Part shown: positions 16,792 through 24,814 of the stretch, piece by piece
How the letters are laid out: each line of letters begins with the position of its first letter
Numbering within the stretch: position 1 is the first letter of the stretch
From: Candidatus Sysuiplasma acidicola
GTDB taxonomy: Archaea; Thermoplasmatota; Thermoplasmata; Sysuiplasmatales; Sysuiplasmataceae
Direction of reading: 5' to 3'
DNA: 39,990 bases
NCBI GenBank assembly: GCA_019721035.1
Contig: JAHEAA010000001.1
Span: 1 to 39,990, forward strand
Program-made: the position numbers and the translations under genes
The notes under the pieces: model-generated
The model's database searches: none
The model's input: the letters and a program-made list of their open reading frames with translations, nothing else
What the model was told of the DNA's origin: nothing

Positions 16792-18273
16792 ATGGGGGCG
16801 GAAACTTCTCAAGTATACAAATCTCCTTATGGTGAGTACCGGATAATTGTCGATGATGCCGGGAGAAAGTACAGAGTGGGAGAAGATGTCAAAGGCATAA
16901 CAAAACGTGTGGGCATCGGCCAGGGCAGGAGAACGCTGCTTTGGGGAGCCTGGATGTGCTTCTTCTTCGGAAGTGTTATTGAATATGGATGGGGAGTTGC
17001 ATCCACAACAGTCATACAGTACTATGGATGGAATTATTCCCTGGCGTTTTTCAATTACACGGTATACGTTCTGTTCGAAGCGACTATAATCGCATACACA
17101 TACAGTTGGCTGCGTGAAAAGGGTCTCATATCTCCAAGAAGGACGATGCTTATGGCTGTCCCTCTTGTTGCAGTATGTTATTATTTTCTCGCACATTCGT
17201 TTGCACCTTGGATTTCTTATGCGGGCTACGCTGCCATTGGCGGCTTTGGTTCAGGCGCGGGGTATGCGACAGGGGGCCATGTTGTAACCAAATGGTTCCC
17301 GGACAAGAGAGGATGGAGATTGGGATTCGCCGACGGTGCATGGGCCTACGGTTCAGTTCCGTTCATTATTTACTACGCAGCCTATTTCCACACGAACGAT
17401 TTCATTCCAGTGCTGTACGCAACTGGCATAATTCTTGGCATCGGCATGCTTATCGCAAGTTTCCTTGTCTGTGATCCACCGAAATACTGGTGGCCGAAGG
17501 ATGTGGACCCCATTGCAGCCAGAAAAGGCAAATTAAAGTCAAGAGAGCTTAAAAACAATCCCCCGGCGGTTGCCCAGTTTGAAACGCGTGAATTCTGGGC
17601 CTCAAGAGCGGGAAATGCACTAATTGCAGCCTTTACTCTCGGACTGTGCGCATCTCTTTTCAATGTCGGGTTCTATGCGCCATTCGGTGTTGCCATGGGA
17701 CTTAAGTCCGGCATTGTTGTGTTTACAGTCGGCGCGGCTGGATTTGCATTCACTGATGGCATTGGCCGGCCAACGATGGGCTACATATCGACCATCATTG
17801 GAAGAAGAAGGATGTTCTACATAGCATACCTGATAATGGGTCTGGGTGGTCTGGCAACGCTTTATGCAGGTGAGATTCATGACGCGATGCTCTGGGCATT
17901 CTTCGCGGTTGTGAGTGGTGCAGTATCCGGTGCTTGCTTTGTCTTCGCTCTGCTGATTGCAACAGACTACTATGGAGAGAACAACGCTGCAAAGAACTGG
18001 TCAAGCAATTATGTCTTCAAAGTCATAGGCGGTGCTTTCGCAGGCATTGTTGCAGCGGCAATCCTCGCGGCAACCAATAACTGGCCGCTCGTATTCTATC
18101 TGGGCGCAGGCTTCTCACTGATAGGTGCCTTCCTGATATGGGCATTTGTGAAGCAGCCTACCGAAGAGGAATACGCAAGGATCAGACAGAAACTGAACCG
18201 ACCCGTTCCTGCTGAGATAATGAACAAGATCACAGCCACACGCACTGAACAGGTGAAGGGGGGAGACGAATGA
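16792..18273 (+). CDS. OFA-type (oxalate/formate antiporter family) MFS transporter
   Basis: The 493-residue, 12-helix MFS protein belongs to the oxalate:formate antiporter (OFA) family. Seen: a soluble start, then WGAWMCFFFGSVIEYGWGV in helix 1, GGFGSGAGYATGG and VVTKWFPDKRGWRLGFADG in the helix 4-5 region (the KWFPDKRG motif is typical of OFA proteins), and TDGIGRPTMGYIST for the MFS loop. The start at ATG 16792 is set by the promoter and SD. The gene is coupled (ATGA) to a small membrane protein, and the next operon encodes an oxalate-oxidoreductase-like enzyme, so oxalate uptake, perhaps in exchange for another acid, is the most likely role. Other OFA members carry other carboxylates, so the substrate is inferred. 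Confidence 0.88.
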   Translation: MGAETSQVYKSPYGEYRIIVDDAGRKYRVGEDVKGITKRVGIGQGRRTLLWGAWMCFFFGSVIEYGWGVASTTVIQYYGWNYSLAFFNYTVYVLFEATIIAYTYSWLREKGLISPRRTMLMAVPLVAVCYYFLAHSFAPWISYAGYAAIGGFGSGAGYATGGHVVTKWFPDKRGWRLGFADGAWAYGSVPFIIYYAAYFHTNDFIPVLYATGIILGIGMLIASFLVCDPPKYWWPKDVDPIAARKGKLKSRELKNNPPAVAQFETREFWASRAGNALIAAFTLGLCASLFNVGFYAPFGVAMGLKSGIVVFTVGAAGFAFTDGIGRPTMGYISTIIGRRRMFYIAYLIMGLGGLATLYAGEIHDAMLWAFFAVVSGAVSGACFVFALLIATDYYGENNAAKNWSSNYVFKVIGGAFAGIVAAAILAATNNWPLVFYLGAGFSLIGAFLIWAFVKQPTEEEYARIRQKLNRPVPAEIMNKITATRTEQVKGGDE

Positions 18274-18512
18274 CCGAAGAGATGGAATACACCGATCACA
18301 AAGGTCTGATTGACGTTTCTGACACGGTCGTGTTCATATTGGGTTTTGTCATCATGGCGATCGGTTTCCTGATTAGCGTCGTCGGGGTTGATGGCAGTTC
18401 GCAGGTGGTTGTAGGGGTCGGGATAGCACTCATCTGGGTAGGTGTGGCAACTGCATTCTTCAGCGGCCTCATCGGAAACAGAAAAATACCGACCGGCTAT
18501 GAAAAACGGTAG
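18270..18512 (+). CDS. 80-residue two-helix membrane protein coupled to the OFA transporter
   Basis: I recognise no named family. It has a short acidic N terminus (MTEEMEYTDHKGL), two hydrophobic helices (VVFILGFVIMAIGFLISVVGV and VVVGVGIALIWVGVATAFFSGLI) and a basic tail IGNRKIPTGYEKR. The ATG overlaps the transporter's stop codon (ATGA, 18270-18273), so the two are translated together. Small membrane proteins encoded beside MFS carriers often act as a small subunit or regulator; that is an inference here. A strong terminator follows 28 bases downstream. Confidence 0.8.
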   Translation: MTEEMEYTDHKGLIDVSDTVVFILGFVIMAIGFLISVVGVDGSSQVVVGVGIALIWVGVATAFFSGLIGNRKIPTGYEKR

Positions 18513-18540
18513 TTCGGGAGAAGCCTGAAAAACAAACACA

Positions 18541-18596
18541 CCGGGATTGCGGACGTGCCGCATTCCCGGCAAACATTATTTTTATACATTTTTTAT
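18541..18596 (+). terminator. strong hairpin terminator after the OFA operon
   Basis: CCGGGA (18541-18546) pairs with TCCCGG (18564-18569) and GCGG (18549-18552) with CCGC (18558-18561) around an ACGTG loop. T-rich sequence (TTATTTTTATACATTTTTTATT) follows; its runs lie between 18577 and 18597. It separates the transporter operon from the oxidoreductase operon. Confidence 0.7.
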
Positions 18597-18750
18597 TCAC
18601 ATATACAGATTTAGCTTCAGGGGACGTTTGCCACCGTCTTTGTAAACTCCGAAATCGGTTTATCAACTGTTGCCTCTACGTACCACCCGGTGCACCGTTG
18701 AATGCCAGTTCAGAAGAAAAACAGAGGTTGGTACCTGTTCAACATAAAAT

Positions 18751-18758
18751 CTTTATTG
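18751..18758 (+). promoter_or_regulatory. TATA-like box of the oxidoreductase operon
   Basis: CTTTATTG is centred about 46 bases before ATG 18801. It predicts a leader of about 20 bases containing AAAGGCGA (about 18787-18794), a weak SD. The enzyme operon thus appears to have its own promoter. Confidence 0.45.
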
Positions 18759-18800
18759 TTAGAGCATGAATCCAACTAAAATCGGTAAAGGCGAATCGAT

Positions 18801-20018
18801 ATGGGCGGAAATAATCACAGTAAGGAAAACGGTACAGTTTCCACGGCGGATTTGGAAAAGTCGGTACTCCGGCTTGAGGTCAATTACAGGGGCATATTCC
18901 AGAAGTCATTGGCATACAGAATTACAAATGACCTGGTCTATGCTGCACATTCTGAGGGAAAAACAGCCTTCTCCAACGGCAGGTACAGCGACGACCCGCA
19001 GAGAAATGGTGTGCCGTGTGCCAACTTCGCTTTCTTCTCCGACAAACTTTCAGAGGATGATCTTGAAGCTGTTGCAAGCGCAAGCATGGACATCGACAGG
19101 GCAAATGTTGTTGTCGTGCTGGACGACACAATGGTAAAGGGGCTGGAGCCGTGGGGGCACTACGGGATAAGGCCGATTAACGAAAAAGTAATCGCAGGCG
19201 GTACGCTCCTTGTCATTTCACGGAGAAAACCGGAGGAACTTATAAAACATCTGGAAAAGAAGCCGTTCAGTTACAACATTGCAATCCTGCCAGGCGATCA
19301 GAGTTTTGCAGGTCTCTGGTATTACAGGGACGATTTGACAGATGTCAGGACGCTTGCGGCGATTGCGAGGGTTGCACCTGATGTAGTAGGCATTAAGACC
19401 GTTGAAGAATACGTCAGGAAGAAGTACGTCGACGAAGGAAAGGTAAAGGGCGTCCAGGAAGCTTATGACTCCGTTGCAGTCAGGGAAGTGCATCCCAGCG
19501 AAGGGATAGTCTGGCCATATCCGAAACCGAAACTCCCGTCCTGGGAGAATTTCGAGGAAGGGATCGCTGTGAAGAGTGTTGCGAGAGGATTCAAGATGGG
19601 ACCGAGGGGACAGAACAGGAATCCAGATTTCAAGCGTGGAACAAGCAAGACGCAAAGGCCCGTAATACGTTTTGACACATGCATCAAGTGCACACTGTGC
19701 TGGTACGACTGCCCCGACGAGTGCTTCGATCCAGCAGCCGATGGATTGTATGATGTCAACTATGAATACTGCACAGGCTGCGGTAGATGCGCACAGGTCT
19801 GCCCTGTGAATGACTGCATAGTCATGGTGGATGAGCTTAACTTCGACAACAACAACAGCCCGTGGGAATTATACAAAAAGAATCCCGAGGCCTATGTGAA
19901 AATGATTGAAGAGAAGAAGGGGACGGCTCGCTTCATGCCTTCGCCGGTTACCGGCAAGGGGGAGAAGCATACGGAGATCAAGGTTCCTGTGCCCTTCAAA
20001 GCAAGTGGAGGGAATTGA
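18801..20018 (+). CDS. oxalate-oxidoreductase-like 2-oxoacid:ferredoxin oxidoreductase, fused gamma-delta subunit
   Basis: The 405-residue protein fuses the gamma domain (about 20-200, with LEVNYRGIFQKSLAY...VVVVLDDTM and a Rossmann-like ending) to a ferredoxin-type delta domain. The delta domain has two 4Fe-4S motifs: Cys294, Cys297, Cys300, Cys304 and Cys324, Cys327, Cys330, Cys334 (CxxCxxCxxxC twice). These clusters pass electrons from the active site to ferredoxin. In many members gamma and delta are separate genes; a gamma-delta fusion with separate alpha and beta is the layout of the oxalate oxidoreductase of Moorella thermoacetica. The order here is gamma-delta, alpha, beta. A linker of about 90 residues (about 200-290) joins the two parts. 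ATG 18801 follows AAAGGCGA. Confidence 0.85.
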   Translation: MGGNNHSKENGTVSTADLEKSVLRLEVNYRGIFQKSLAYRITNDLVYAAHSEGKTAFSNGRYSDDPQRNGVPCANFAFFSDKLSEDDLEAVASASMDIDRANVVVVLDDTMVKGLEPWGHYGIRPINEKVIAGGTLLVISRRKPEELIKHLEKKPFSYNIAILPGDQSFAGLWYYRDDLTDVRTLAAIARVAPDVVGIKTVEEYVRKKYVDEGKVKGVQEAYDSVAVREVHPSEGIVWPYPKPKLPSWENFEEGIAVKSVARGFKMGPRGQNRNPDFKRGTSKTQRPVIRFDTCIKCTLCWYDCPDECFDPAADGLYDVNYEYCTGCGRCAQVCPVNDCIVMVDELNFDNNNSPWELYKKNPEAYVKMIEEKKGTARFMPSPVTGKGEKHTEIKVPVPFKASGGN

Positions 20019-21284
20019 ATGGTTACAGAGCTCGTTGACAGAAAGATCTATGAAAGTGAGGAACTTGCGACTGGAACCGATGCCGTTGCGCATGCGGTTA
20101 GGCTTGCAGATATCGATGTATTCTCGGCGTACCCGATAAGGCCGTACACGGGTGTCATGGACAGGCTTGCCAAGTTCATTGCTGACGGGAAGTTTGATTC
20201 GGAGTACATTATCGCGGACGGAGAACATTCACAGTTCGAGATCGCGAAGCATGCATCCTCGGTTGGTGCGAGGGCTTTTGCGGGCAGCAGCGGCACAGGG
20301 TGGCTGTATGCCACTGAAGCGCTTGCTGCGACAGCCACTGACAGGCTGCCGCTGGTGGCACTTGTAGGAAACAGGGCACTCGATGACCCGGGAGCGTTCG
20401 GAGTGGAGCACAACGATGCTATGCTTGTCAGAGACCTCGGGTGGCTCATCGTATGGGCATCGACTGCACAGGAAGCTCTGGATACGACACTTATTGCATA
20501 CAGAGTGGCAGAAGACCCTTTGGTCATGATGCCATGCGCAGTCGCAATTGATGGCGGCTACCTTACACATTCGCAGCACATTGTGAAAATACCGACGAAG
20601 GAAGCCGTTCAGAAATTCCTTCCTCCATACGACCTGGGCAGCAGGCGTATGCATCCCGACAATCCCGTTTCCATTGCGCCGCAGATAAATGAAGACTGGG
20701 GAATGGAAATAAGAAGACAGAACTGGGAAGCTGCCAGGAGAGCCAGAGGGGTCATATACAAAGCTTACAAGGAATACAATGAGGTCTTCAAGAGCTCCTA
20801 CCAGAATCCGTTCTTCGAGGAATTCATGATGGAAGATGCGGAGATAGCACTCATTGGAATGGGTACAGTGTCATCCGCCGCCAAAGCGGCAGTAAAGCTT
20901 CTCAGGGAAAAGGGGCAGAAGGTAGGGTACATAAAGCTGAGATGGTTCCGGCCGTTCCCGGCCGAAGAACTGAGGGAGAGCCTCTCCGAAGTTGCGGCAA
21001 TCGGCGTGATAGATCGTGACTTTGCCCACGGAGGCCCGGATGACGGGGGCGTGCTATTCAACGATGTGCGCTCGGCACTTTACAATTCCAGGAACAGACC
21101 GAGAATTGTAGACTTCATAGGCGGTCTCGCAGGCAGGGAAATATCGATTGAGGACGTTGCAAGAATGGCCGAGATAACAAAGAACCATAAAGGGGAAGGC
21201 AACCTGGTCACATGGATAAGAGTAAGGGAAGGCAGCGAAAAGGGCGATATCAAAGTACGAATGAATAATAAGAGAGGTGAGTAA
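20019..21284 (+). CDS. oxalate-oxidoreductase-like 2-oxoacid:ferredoxin oxidoreductase, alpha subunit
   Basis: The 421-residue alpha subunit binds the pyrimidine end of thiamine diphosphate and the substrate carboxylate. In pyruvate enzymes the motif is YPITP; here it is YPIRP with Arg41 replacing the threonine. Other key residues are Glu69 (ADGEHS), Arg119 (VGNRAL) and the segment DDPGAF with Asp122 and Phe127. In the characterised oxalate oxidoreductase I recall Arg31, Arg109, Asp112 and Phe117 in these places; each is offset here by 10. A second arginine and the loop change make room for the two carboxylates of oxalate. ATG 20019 directly follows the upstream stop and has GGAGG 7 bases before it. 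The protein could still use another small diacid or glyoxylate. Confidence 0.85.
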   Translation: MVTELVDRKIYESEELATGTDAVAHAVRLADIDVFSAYPIRPYTGVMDRLAKFIADGKFDSEYIIADGEHSQFEIAKHASSVGARAFAGSSGTGWLYATEALAATATDRLPLVALVGNRALDDPGAFGVEHNDAMLVRDLGWLIVWASTAQEALDTTLIAYRVAEDPLVMMPCAVAIDGGYLTHSQHIVKIPTKEAVQKFLPPYDLGSRRMHPDNPVSIAPQINEDWGMEIRRQNWEAARRARGVIYKAYKEYNEVFKSSYQNPFFEEFMMEDAEIALIGMGTVSSAAKAAVKLLREKGQKVGYIKLRWFRPFPAEELRESLSEVAAIGVIDRDFAHGGPDDGGVLFNDVRSALYNSRNRPRIVDFIGGLAGREISIEDVARMAEITKNHKGEGNLVTWIRVREGSEKGDIKVRMNNKRGE

Positions 21285-21285
21285 A

Positions 21286-22293
21286 ATGGCAACTACGACG
21301 GGAGTGTCCAAAGAGGAATTTAAAGACGCGAAGCTCTACAAGAGCGTCCATGGAATTGACATGGAGGAATTCTATACATCGGGCCACAGGACCTGTCAGG
21401 GATGTGAGTCTGCACTTGTGATGCGTGACTTTGCAAAGGCATCCGGACCGAGAACTGTTGTTACAGGCGCGACAGGGTGCATGTATGTGGCTAACACCAG
21501 CTACATGACAACACCCTGGGTCGTCCCCTGGATGCATACACAACTCGGGGGCGGCGGGGCATCGGCCGTCGGTATGGCTGCGGGTCTGAAGGCGCTGATG
21601 AGAAAAGGCAAGATTCCCCAGGAGAAGATTAATGTAATCAACTTTTCCGGCGACCTGGGCGGGGGCGACATGGGCCTGGGAGGCATATCCGGTGCGATGC
21701 AGACGGATTATGACATGCTGATAATCATCTATGACAACGAGTCTGCAGCCAACACGGACATACAGGCAACAAACATGACGCCCTGGGGCGCACAGACCAC
21801 ATTCACTCCGACGGGTTCAAAGAAGAGAATAATGCACGAGAAGTGGAAGAAGAATCTCGCGCCCATGATAGCCATCGGCCATCCAAACTGCAAGTATGTC
21901 GCAACAGCCTGCGCAACATTCCCGCCCATGGATTACATGAACAAGGTGAAAAAGGCGCTTTCTGTTGGCGGACCGACACTGATACACACGATGGATCCCT
22001 GTCCGAAAGGGTGGGACTACCATCCGCGTTACTCCGGTGATTTGGGCCAGCTGGCAATCAAGACAGGCATTTTCCCCCTCTATGAAATCATAAAGGGAGA
22101 AGTGGTTTACACATACGATGCGCGTAAAACGAAACGCGTGCCGGTAAGGGAGTACCTGGAAAAGCAGGGAAGATTCTCGCACTTCATAGACTCTGATTTT
22201 GAGTTTGTGCAGTCCAAAGTGGACGAGATGTGGAACGACTGGGAGATTCCTGGCGTTGCGCCCATAAAGGGATGGCTTTCAGTTAGACAGTGA
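21286..22293 (+). CDS. oxalate-oxidoreductase-like 2-oxoacid:ferredoxin oxidoreductase, beta subunit
   Basis: The 335-residue beta subunit holds thiamine diphosphate and the proximal 4Fe-4S cluster. Seen: HRTCQGCES (Cys37, Cys40), ATGCMYV (Cys65) and MDPCPKGW (Cys239) as cluster ligands; the thiamine-diphosphate motif FSGDLGGGDMGLGG (Gly122, Asp123) ending at YDNESAANTDIQ, where Asn156 matches the conserved asparagine of the family. The motif differs from the pyruvate type (GDGxxxDIG...NTGxQ) in GDLGGGD and NTD. The start at ATG 21286 has GAGGTGA 5 bases upstream, overlapping the alpha stop; an in-frame GTG at 21277 is less well placed. A hairpin follows the gene. Confidence 0.87.
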   Translation: MATTTGVSKEEFKDAKLYKSVHGIDMEEFYTSGHRTCQGCESALVMRDFAKASGPRTVVTGATGCMYVANTSYMTTPWVVPWMHTQLGGGGASAVGMAAGLKALMRKGKIPQEKINVINFSGDLGGGDMGLGGISGAMQTDYDMLIIIYDNESAANTDIQATNMTPWGAQTTFTPTGSKKRIMHEKWKKNLAPMIAIGHPNCKYVATACATFPPMDYMNKVKKALSVGGPTLIHTMDPCPKGWDYHPRYSGDLGQLAIKTGIFPLYEIIKGEVVYTYDARKTKRVPVREYLEKQGRFSHFIDSDFEFVQSKVDEMWNDWEIPGVAPIKGWLSVRQ

Positions 22294-22303
22294 TGGACCG
22301 GAA

Positions 22304-22321
22304 GCCCTTGCTACGCAGGGC
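22304..22321. terminator. hairpin between convergent genes
   Basis: GCCCT (22304-22308) pairs with AGGGC (22317-22321), with TGC/GCA adding inner pairs around a short loop. It sits in the 42-base gap between the oxidoreductase operon and the convergent MFS gene, so it could end transcripts from both sides. Confidence 0.4.
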
Positions 22322-22335
22322 AGATTCGCAGGCAC

Positions 22336-23634
22336 TCATTCCGTAATGAGGTCCAGTTTCCCCGCGTCATCCCTTGCAGACCAGATGCTGAGCGATAGTG
22401 CCGTTCCGGCCATCATGAGCACACCGGCGACCAGTATATTTGATATCCAGGCTGTTCCCCAGCCGGCAATAGAGGCGGTCAGTGGAACGATCACCAGCGC
22501 AAAGGCACCGAATGTGGCGCCGAGGTTGTATGCGAAACCGACTGCCGTGGTCCTGTATCTTTTGCTGAATGCTTCCGACATGAGAGCAGGCAATGTGGAG
22601 AAGATCATTGCCTCAAAGAAAGCCTGGACCGAGAAGAGAGACATGACCAGGAACACATTTCTGCCGAATGCAAACAGATCTACGGGGAGCGAAATAACCA
22701 GAAAGAGCACTGTGTACTTGAGTATGTAGCCGGCCCTGTCCCTTGTGCGCGCTGCAAAAAAACCTCCCAGTATCACGCCTGCGATTGAGATGAGGTTTAT
22801 GACTATGAGAGCGATGCCCGAGATCCCGTTCTTGAAACCGTTTACGGTTTCCAGTATCAGCGGATACAGCGAAAAGGTGGAAGCATTTATGTAAAGGAGG
22901 CCCGCGGTAATCATCACGACAGCAGCGAGTCGCCCCCACACTTCTCTGAACATCTTCAGCAGAGGGGTCTTTTCAACCGCGCCTTTACGCTCCGTCTCCT
23001 CAAATACCTGCGACTCGGGCGTGAGGGAACGTATGAATAATGTGAGTATACCAGGCACGAGCGTAGAGAGGAAGAGCAGTCTCCATCCAATGGTTGCGTA
23101 TCCAGCGGGGCCCGTCAAAAGGTAAATGAGCGTGAAGACTCCGGCGAGTATCGCGTAGCCGCAGCCAAATCCGCTCTGGACAAACGCACCGTAAAGGTTT
23201 CTCTTTTCGGGAGGGACGCTTTCCATCGAGAGCGCTGTGCCTCCGCCATATTCCGCACCGGCAAATATACCCATCAGGAAGAGAAGAACAAATACGGCAA
23301 CAGACACGATGATCCCAGCCTGCTGGTATGTGGGCAGGAGGCCGAGCGAGGCGGTAGAAAGGGAGAAAAGACCCACTGTTAGAACTAGCATTCTCTTCCT
23401 GCCTATCCTGTCTCCGATGAAATTGCCCAGGACAGCTGAGCCCAGGGCTCTTGCGACACCGTTGACGCCGAACGCAAGAAAATAGAACAGGCTCAGTGAG
23501 GCGGGGAAGAAAAGCGGGCTGACCGTACCGACCTGAATCAGATAGCTTATGGTCACATAACCATCCATGAGCCAGCCGAGCCATGCTGCAAATACAATTC
23601 TGTTCGGATTGCCATAATGCGGCGCTGCGGTCAA
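22336..23634 (-). CDS. MFS transporter, sugar/metabolite:H+ symporter type
   Basis: A 12-helix major facilitator protein of about 432 residues. Signatures seen: WLGWLMDGYVTISYL in helix 1, GNFIGDRIGRKRMLVLTVGLFSL for MFS motif A, AGAEYGGGTALSMESVPPEKRNLYGAFVQSG for the helix 4-5 region of metabolite:H+ and sialate/lactate symporters, and FAARTRDRAGYIL for the central loop. The GGAEY/PE.RG-type pattern suggests carboxylate or osmolyte uptake. TTG 23634 has GGAGGA 6 bases upstream, and a TTTAAA at 23668-23673 gives a fitting short leader. A TTG at 23658 would lie upstream of this SD, so it is less likely. It is convergent with the oxidoreductase operon, and its role with it is uncertain. Confidence 0.82.
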   Translation of the reverse strand: MTAAPHYGNPNRIVFAAWLGWLMDGYVTISYLIQVGTVSPLFFPASLSLFYFLAFGVNGVARALGSAVLGNFIGDRIGRKRMLVLTVGLFSLSTASLGLLPTYQQAGIIVSVAVFVLLFLMGIFAGAEYGGGTALSMESVPPEKRNLYGAFVQSGFGCGYAILAGVFTLIYLLTGPAGYATIGWRLLFLSTLVPGILTLFIRSLTPESQVFEETERKGAVEKTPLLKMFREVWGRLAAVVMITAGLLYINASTFSLYPLILETVNGFKNGISGIALIVINLISIAGVILGGFFAARTRDRAGYILKYTVLFLVISLPVDLFAFGRNVFLVMSLFSVQAFFEAMIFSTLPALMSEAFSKRYRTTAVGFAYNLGATFGAFALVIVPLTASIAGWGTAWISNILVAGVLMMAGTALSLSIWSARDDAGKLDLITE

Positions 23635-23760
23635 ATGTAGTCCTCCGGTAGGAATCAAAAGCCCTGTTTAAAGGTTATGGGGAACACCGGCAATGGTCTG
23701 TGTATATGCATGCGTCCCTGTCCGTTGCCTGGGACCCAGCCCGGCGATGTGCCAGTTAAA

Positions 23761-24723
23761 TCATATTTTTCTCATTCGGACGCCGGTTATGCTGTGATCG
23801 CTTCCCTTCTCCAGTATAAGATGTGCATGGTGCCTGGTTGGAGCTATGTTCTCACGCAGGTTCACCGCATTTATCTCATCCCAGATTCTCGATGCGATAG
23901 CATCCGCCTCATTATCTGACAGACCGGCCATGCCGTGAAAATAGGAGTCCTCGCGACGGAAGGCTGTGTCTCTCAGCACCCTGAAGCGTTCCATATACCA
24001 CTTCTTTACAAACGCTTCTTCCGCGTCGATGTAAACGGAAAAGTCGAAGAAGTCGGACACGAGAAGTTCCGGTTCCTTTGCCGATTTCACGCTCCTGGTC
24101 TGGAGCACGTTGAGCCCCTCGAGTATGACTATGTCAGGCGAGCTCACAGTTGTGTATTCTCCTGGAACAATATCGTAGCGCACATGGCTGTAAACCGGCA
24201 CTGAAAGACTGTCTTCTCCCGATTTCAGTCTGTAAAGGAAATGTATGAGCTTCCTCAGATCGTAGCTTTCCGGGAAGCCCTTCCTGTTCATCAGTTTCCT
24301 GCTTTCCAGCACGCTGTTCGGAAAGAGAAAGCCGTCAGTTGGAATCAGATCGACGACGGGTGAGGAGGGCCATGCGGATATGAGCGCCTTGAGTATTCTG
24401 GATGTGGTGCTCTTGCCGACGGCCACACTTCCGGCAACACCGATAATGAAAGGTATGCGCTCGTGGTCAGTGCCCAGGAATGTCCTCCTTGCTTCATACA
24501 GCTCCCTGGAGCCGCGATAGTAGAGGTTAAGGAGACGGGATATAGGAAGGAATATGTCCTCCACTTCAGCAATGGAAATCTTTTCATTTATTCCCCTTAT
24601 GCTTTCAAGATCCGACGGGGACAGCGAGAGGGGAGTAGAATCACGGAGCCTCTTCCACTCCTCCCTTGAAAATGAAATATAAGTGGAACCTTCCGGGCCA
24701 CCCGATGCAGTTGTTTGACTCAT
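23761..24723 (-). CDS. coaA: type I (bacterial-type) pantothenate kinase
   Basis: This enzyme phosphorylates pantothenate, the first step to coenzyme A. The 320-residue protein follows bacterial CoaA motif by motif: EVEDIFLPISRLLNLYY, PFIIGVAGSVAVGKSTTSRIL (P-loop with GSVAVGKST), DLIPTDGFLFPN, LMNRKGFPESYD, YSHVRYDIVPGEY, DIVILEGLNVLQ and a C-terminal RHHAHLILEKGSDHSI. Archaea generally use pantoate kinase and phosphopantothenate synthetase instead, and the Picrophilus kinase reported earlier is a different type, so this gene was probably acquired from bacteria. It has its own TATA-like TATTTAA (24754-24760) 34 bases before the start. Its codon use does not look unlike its neighbours. Confidence 0.95.
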   Translation of the reverse strand: MSQTTASGGPEGSTYISFSREEWKRLRDSTPLSLSPSDLESIRGINEKISIAEVEDIFLPISRLLNLYYRGSRELYEARRTFLGTDHERIPFIIGVAGSVAVGKSTTSRILKALISAWPSSPVVDLIPTDGFLFPNSVLESRKLMNRKGFPESYDLRKLIHFLYRLKSGEDSLSVPVYSHVRYDIVPGEYTTVSSPDIVILEGLNVLQTRSVKSAKEPELLVSDFFDFSVYIDAEEAFVKKWYMERFRVLRDTAFRREDSYFHGMAGLSDNEADAIASRIWDEINAVNLRENIAPTRHHAHLILEKGSDHSITGVRMRKI

Positions 24724-24753
24724 TGCCTCTGTGCCCGATTACATATGTGTTCG

Positions 24754-24760
24754 TATTTAA
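24754..24760 (-). promoter_or_regulatory. TATA-like box of coaA
   Basis: On the minus strand the sequence is TTAAATA, about 30-34 bases before ATG 24723, predicting a leader of a few bases. It lies in the 91-base gap after the 3-hydroxyacyl-CoA dehydrogenase gene, so coaA is probably transcribed separately. Confidence 0.45.
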
Positions 24761-24767
24761 CCTGTCT

Positions 24768-24797
24768 CCAGACTGGGCGTGGTTCCGGGGGGTCTGG
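24768..24797 (-). terminator. possible hairpin after the 3-hydroxyacyl-CoA dehydrogenase gene
   Basis: CCAGAC (24768-24773) can pair with GTCTGG (24792-24797) around an 18-base loop just beyond the stop of the dehydrogenase gene. The stem is short and no T tract was seen, so support is weak. Confidence 0.25.
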
Positions 24798-24814
24798 CGT
24801 TGAGCGGCGATGTG

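Noticed and set aside
22336-23634. Second MFS transporter as part of the oxalate system
   Set aside because: It is convergent with the oxidoreductase operon, separated by a hairpin, and belongs to a different MFS group, so a link cannot be supported.
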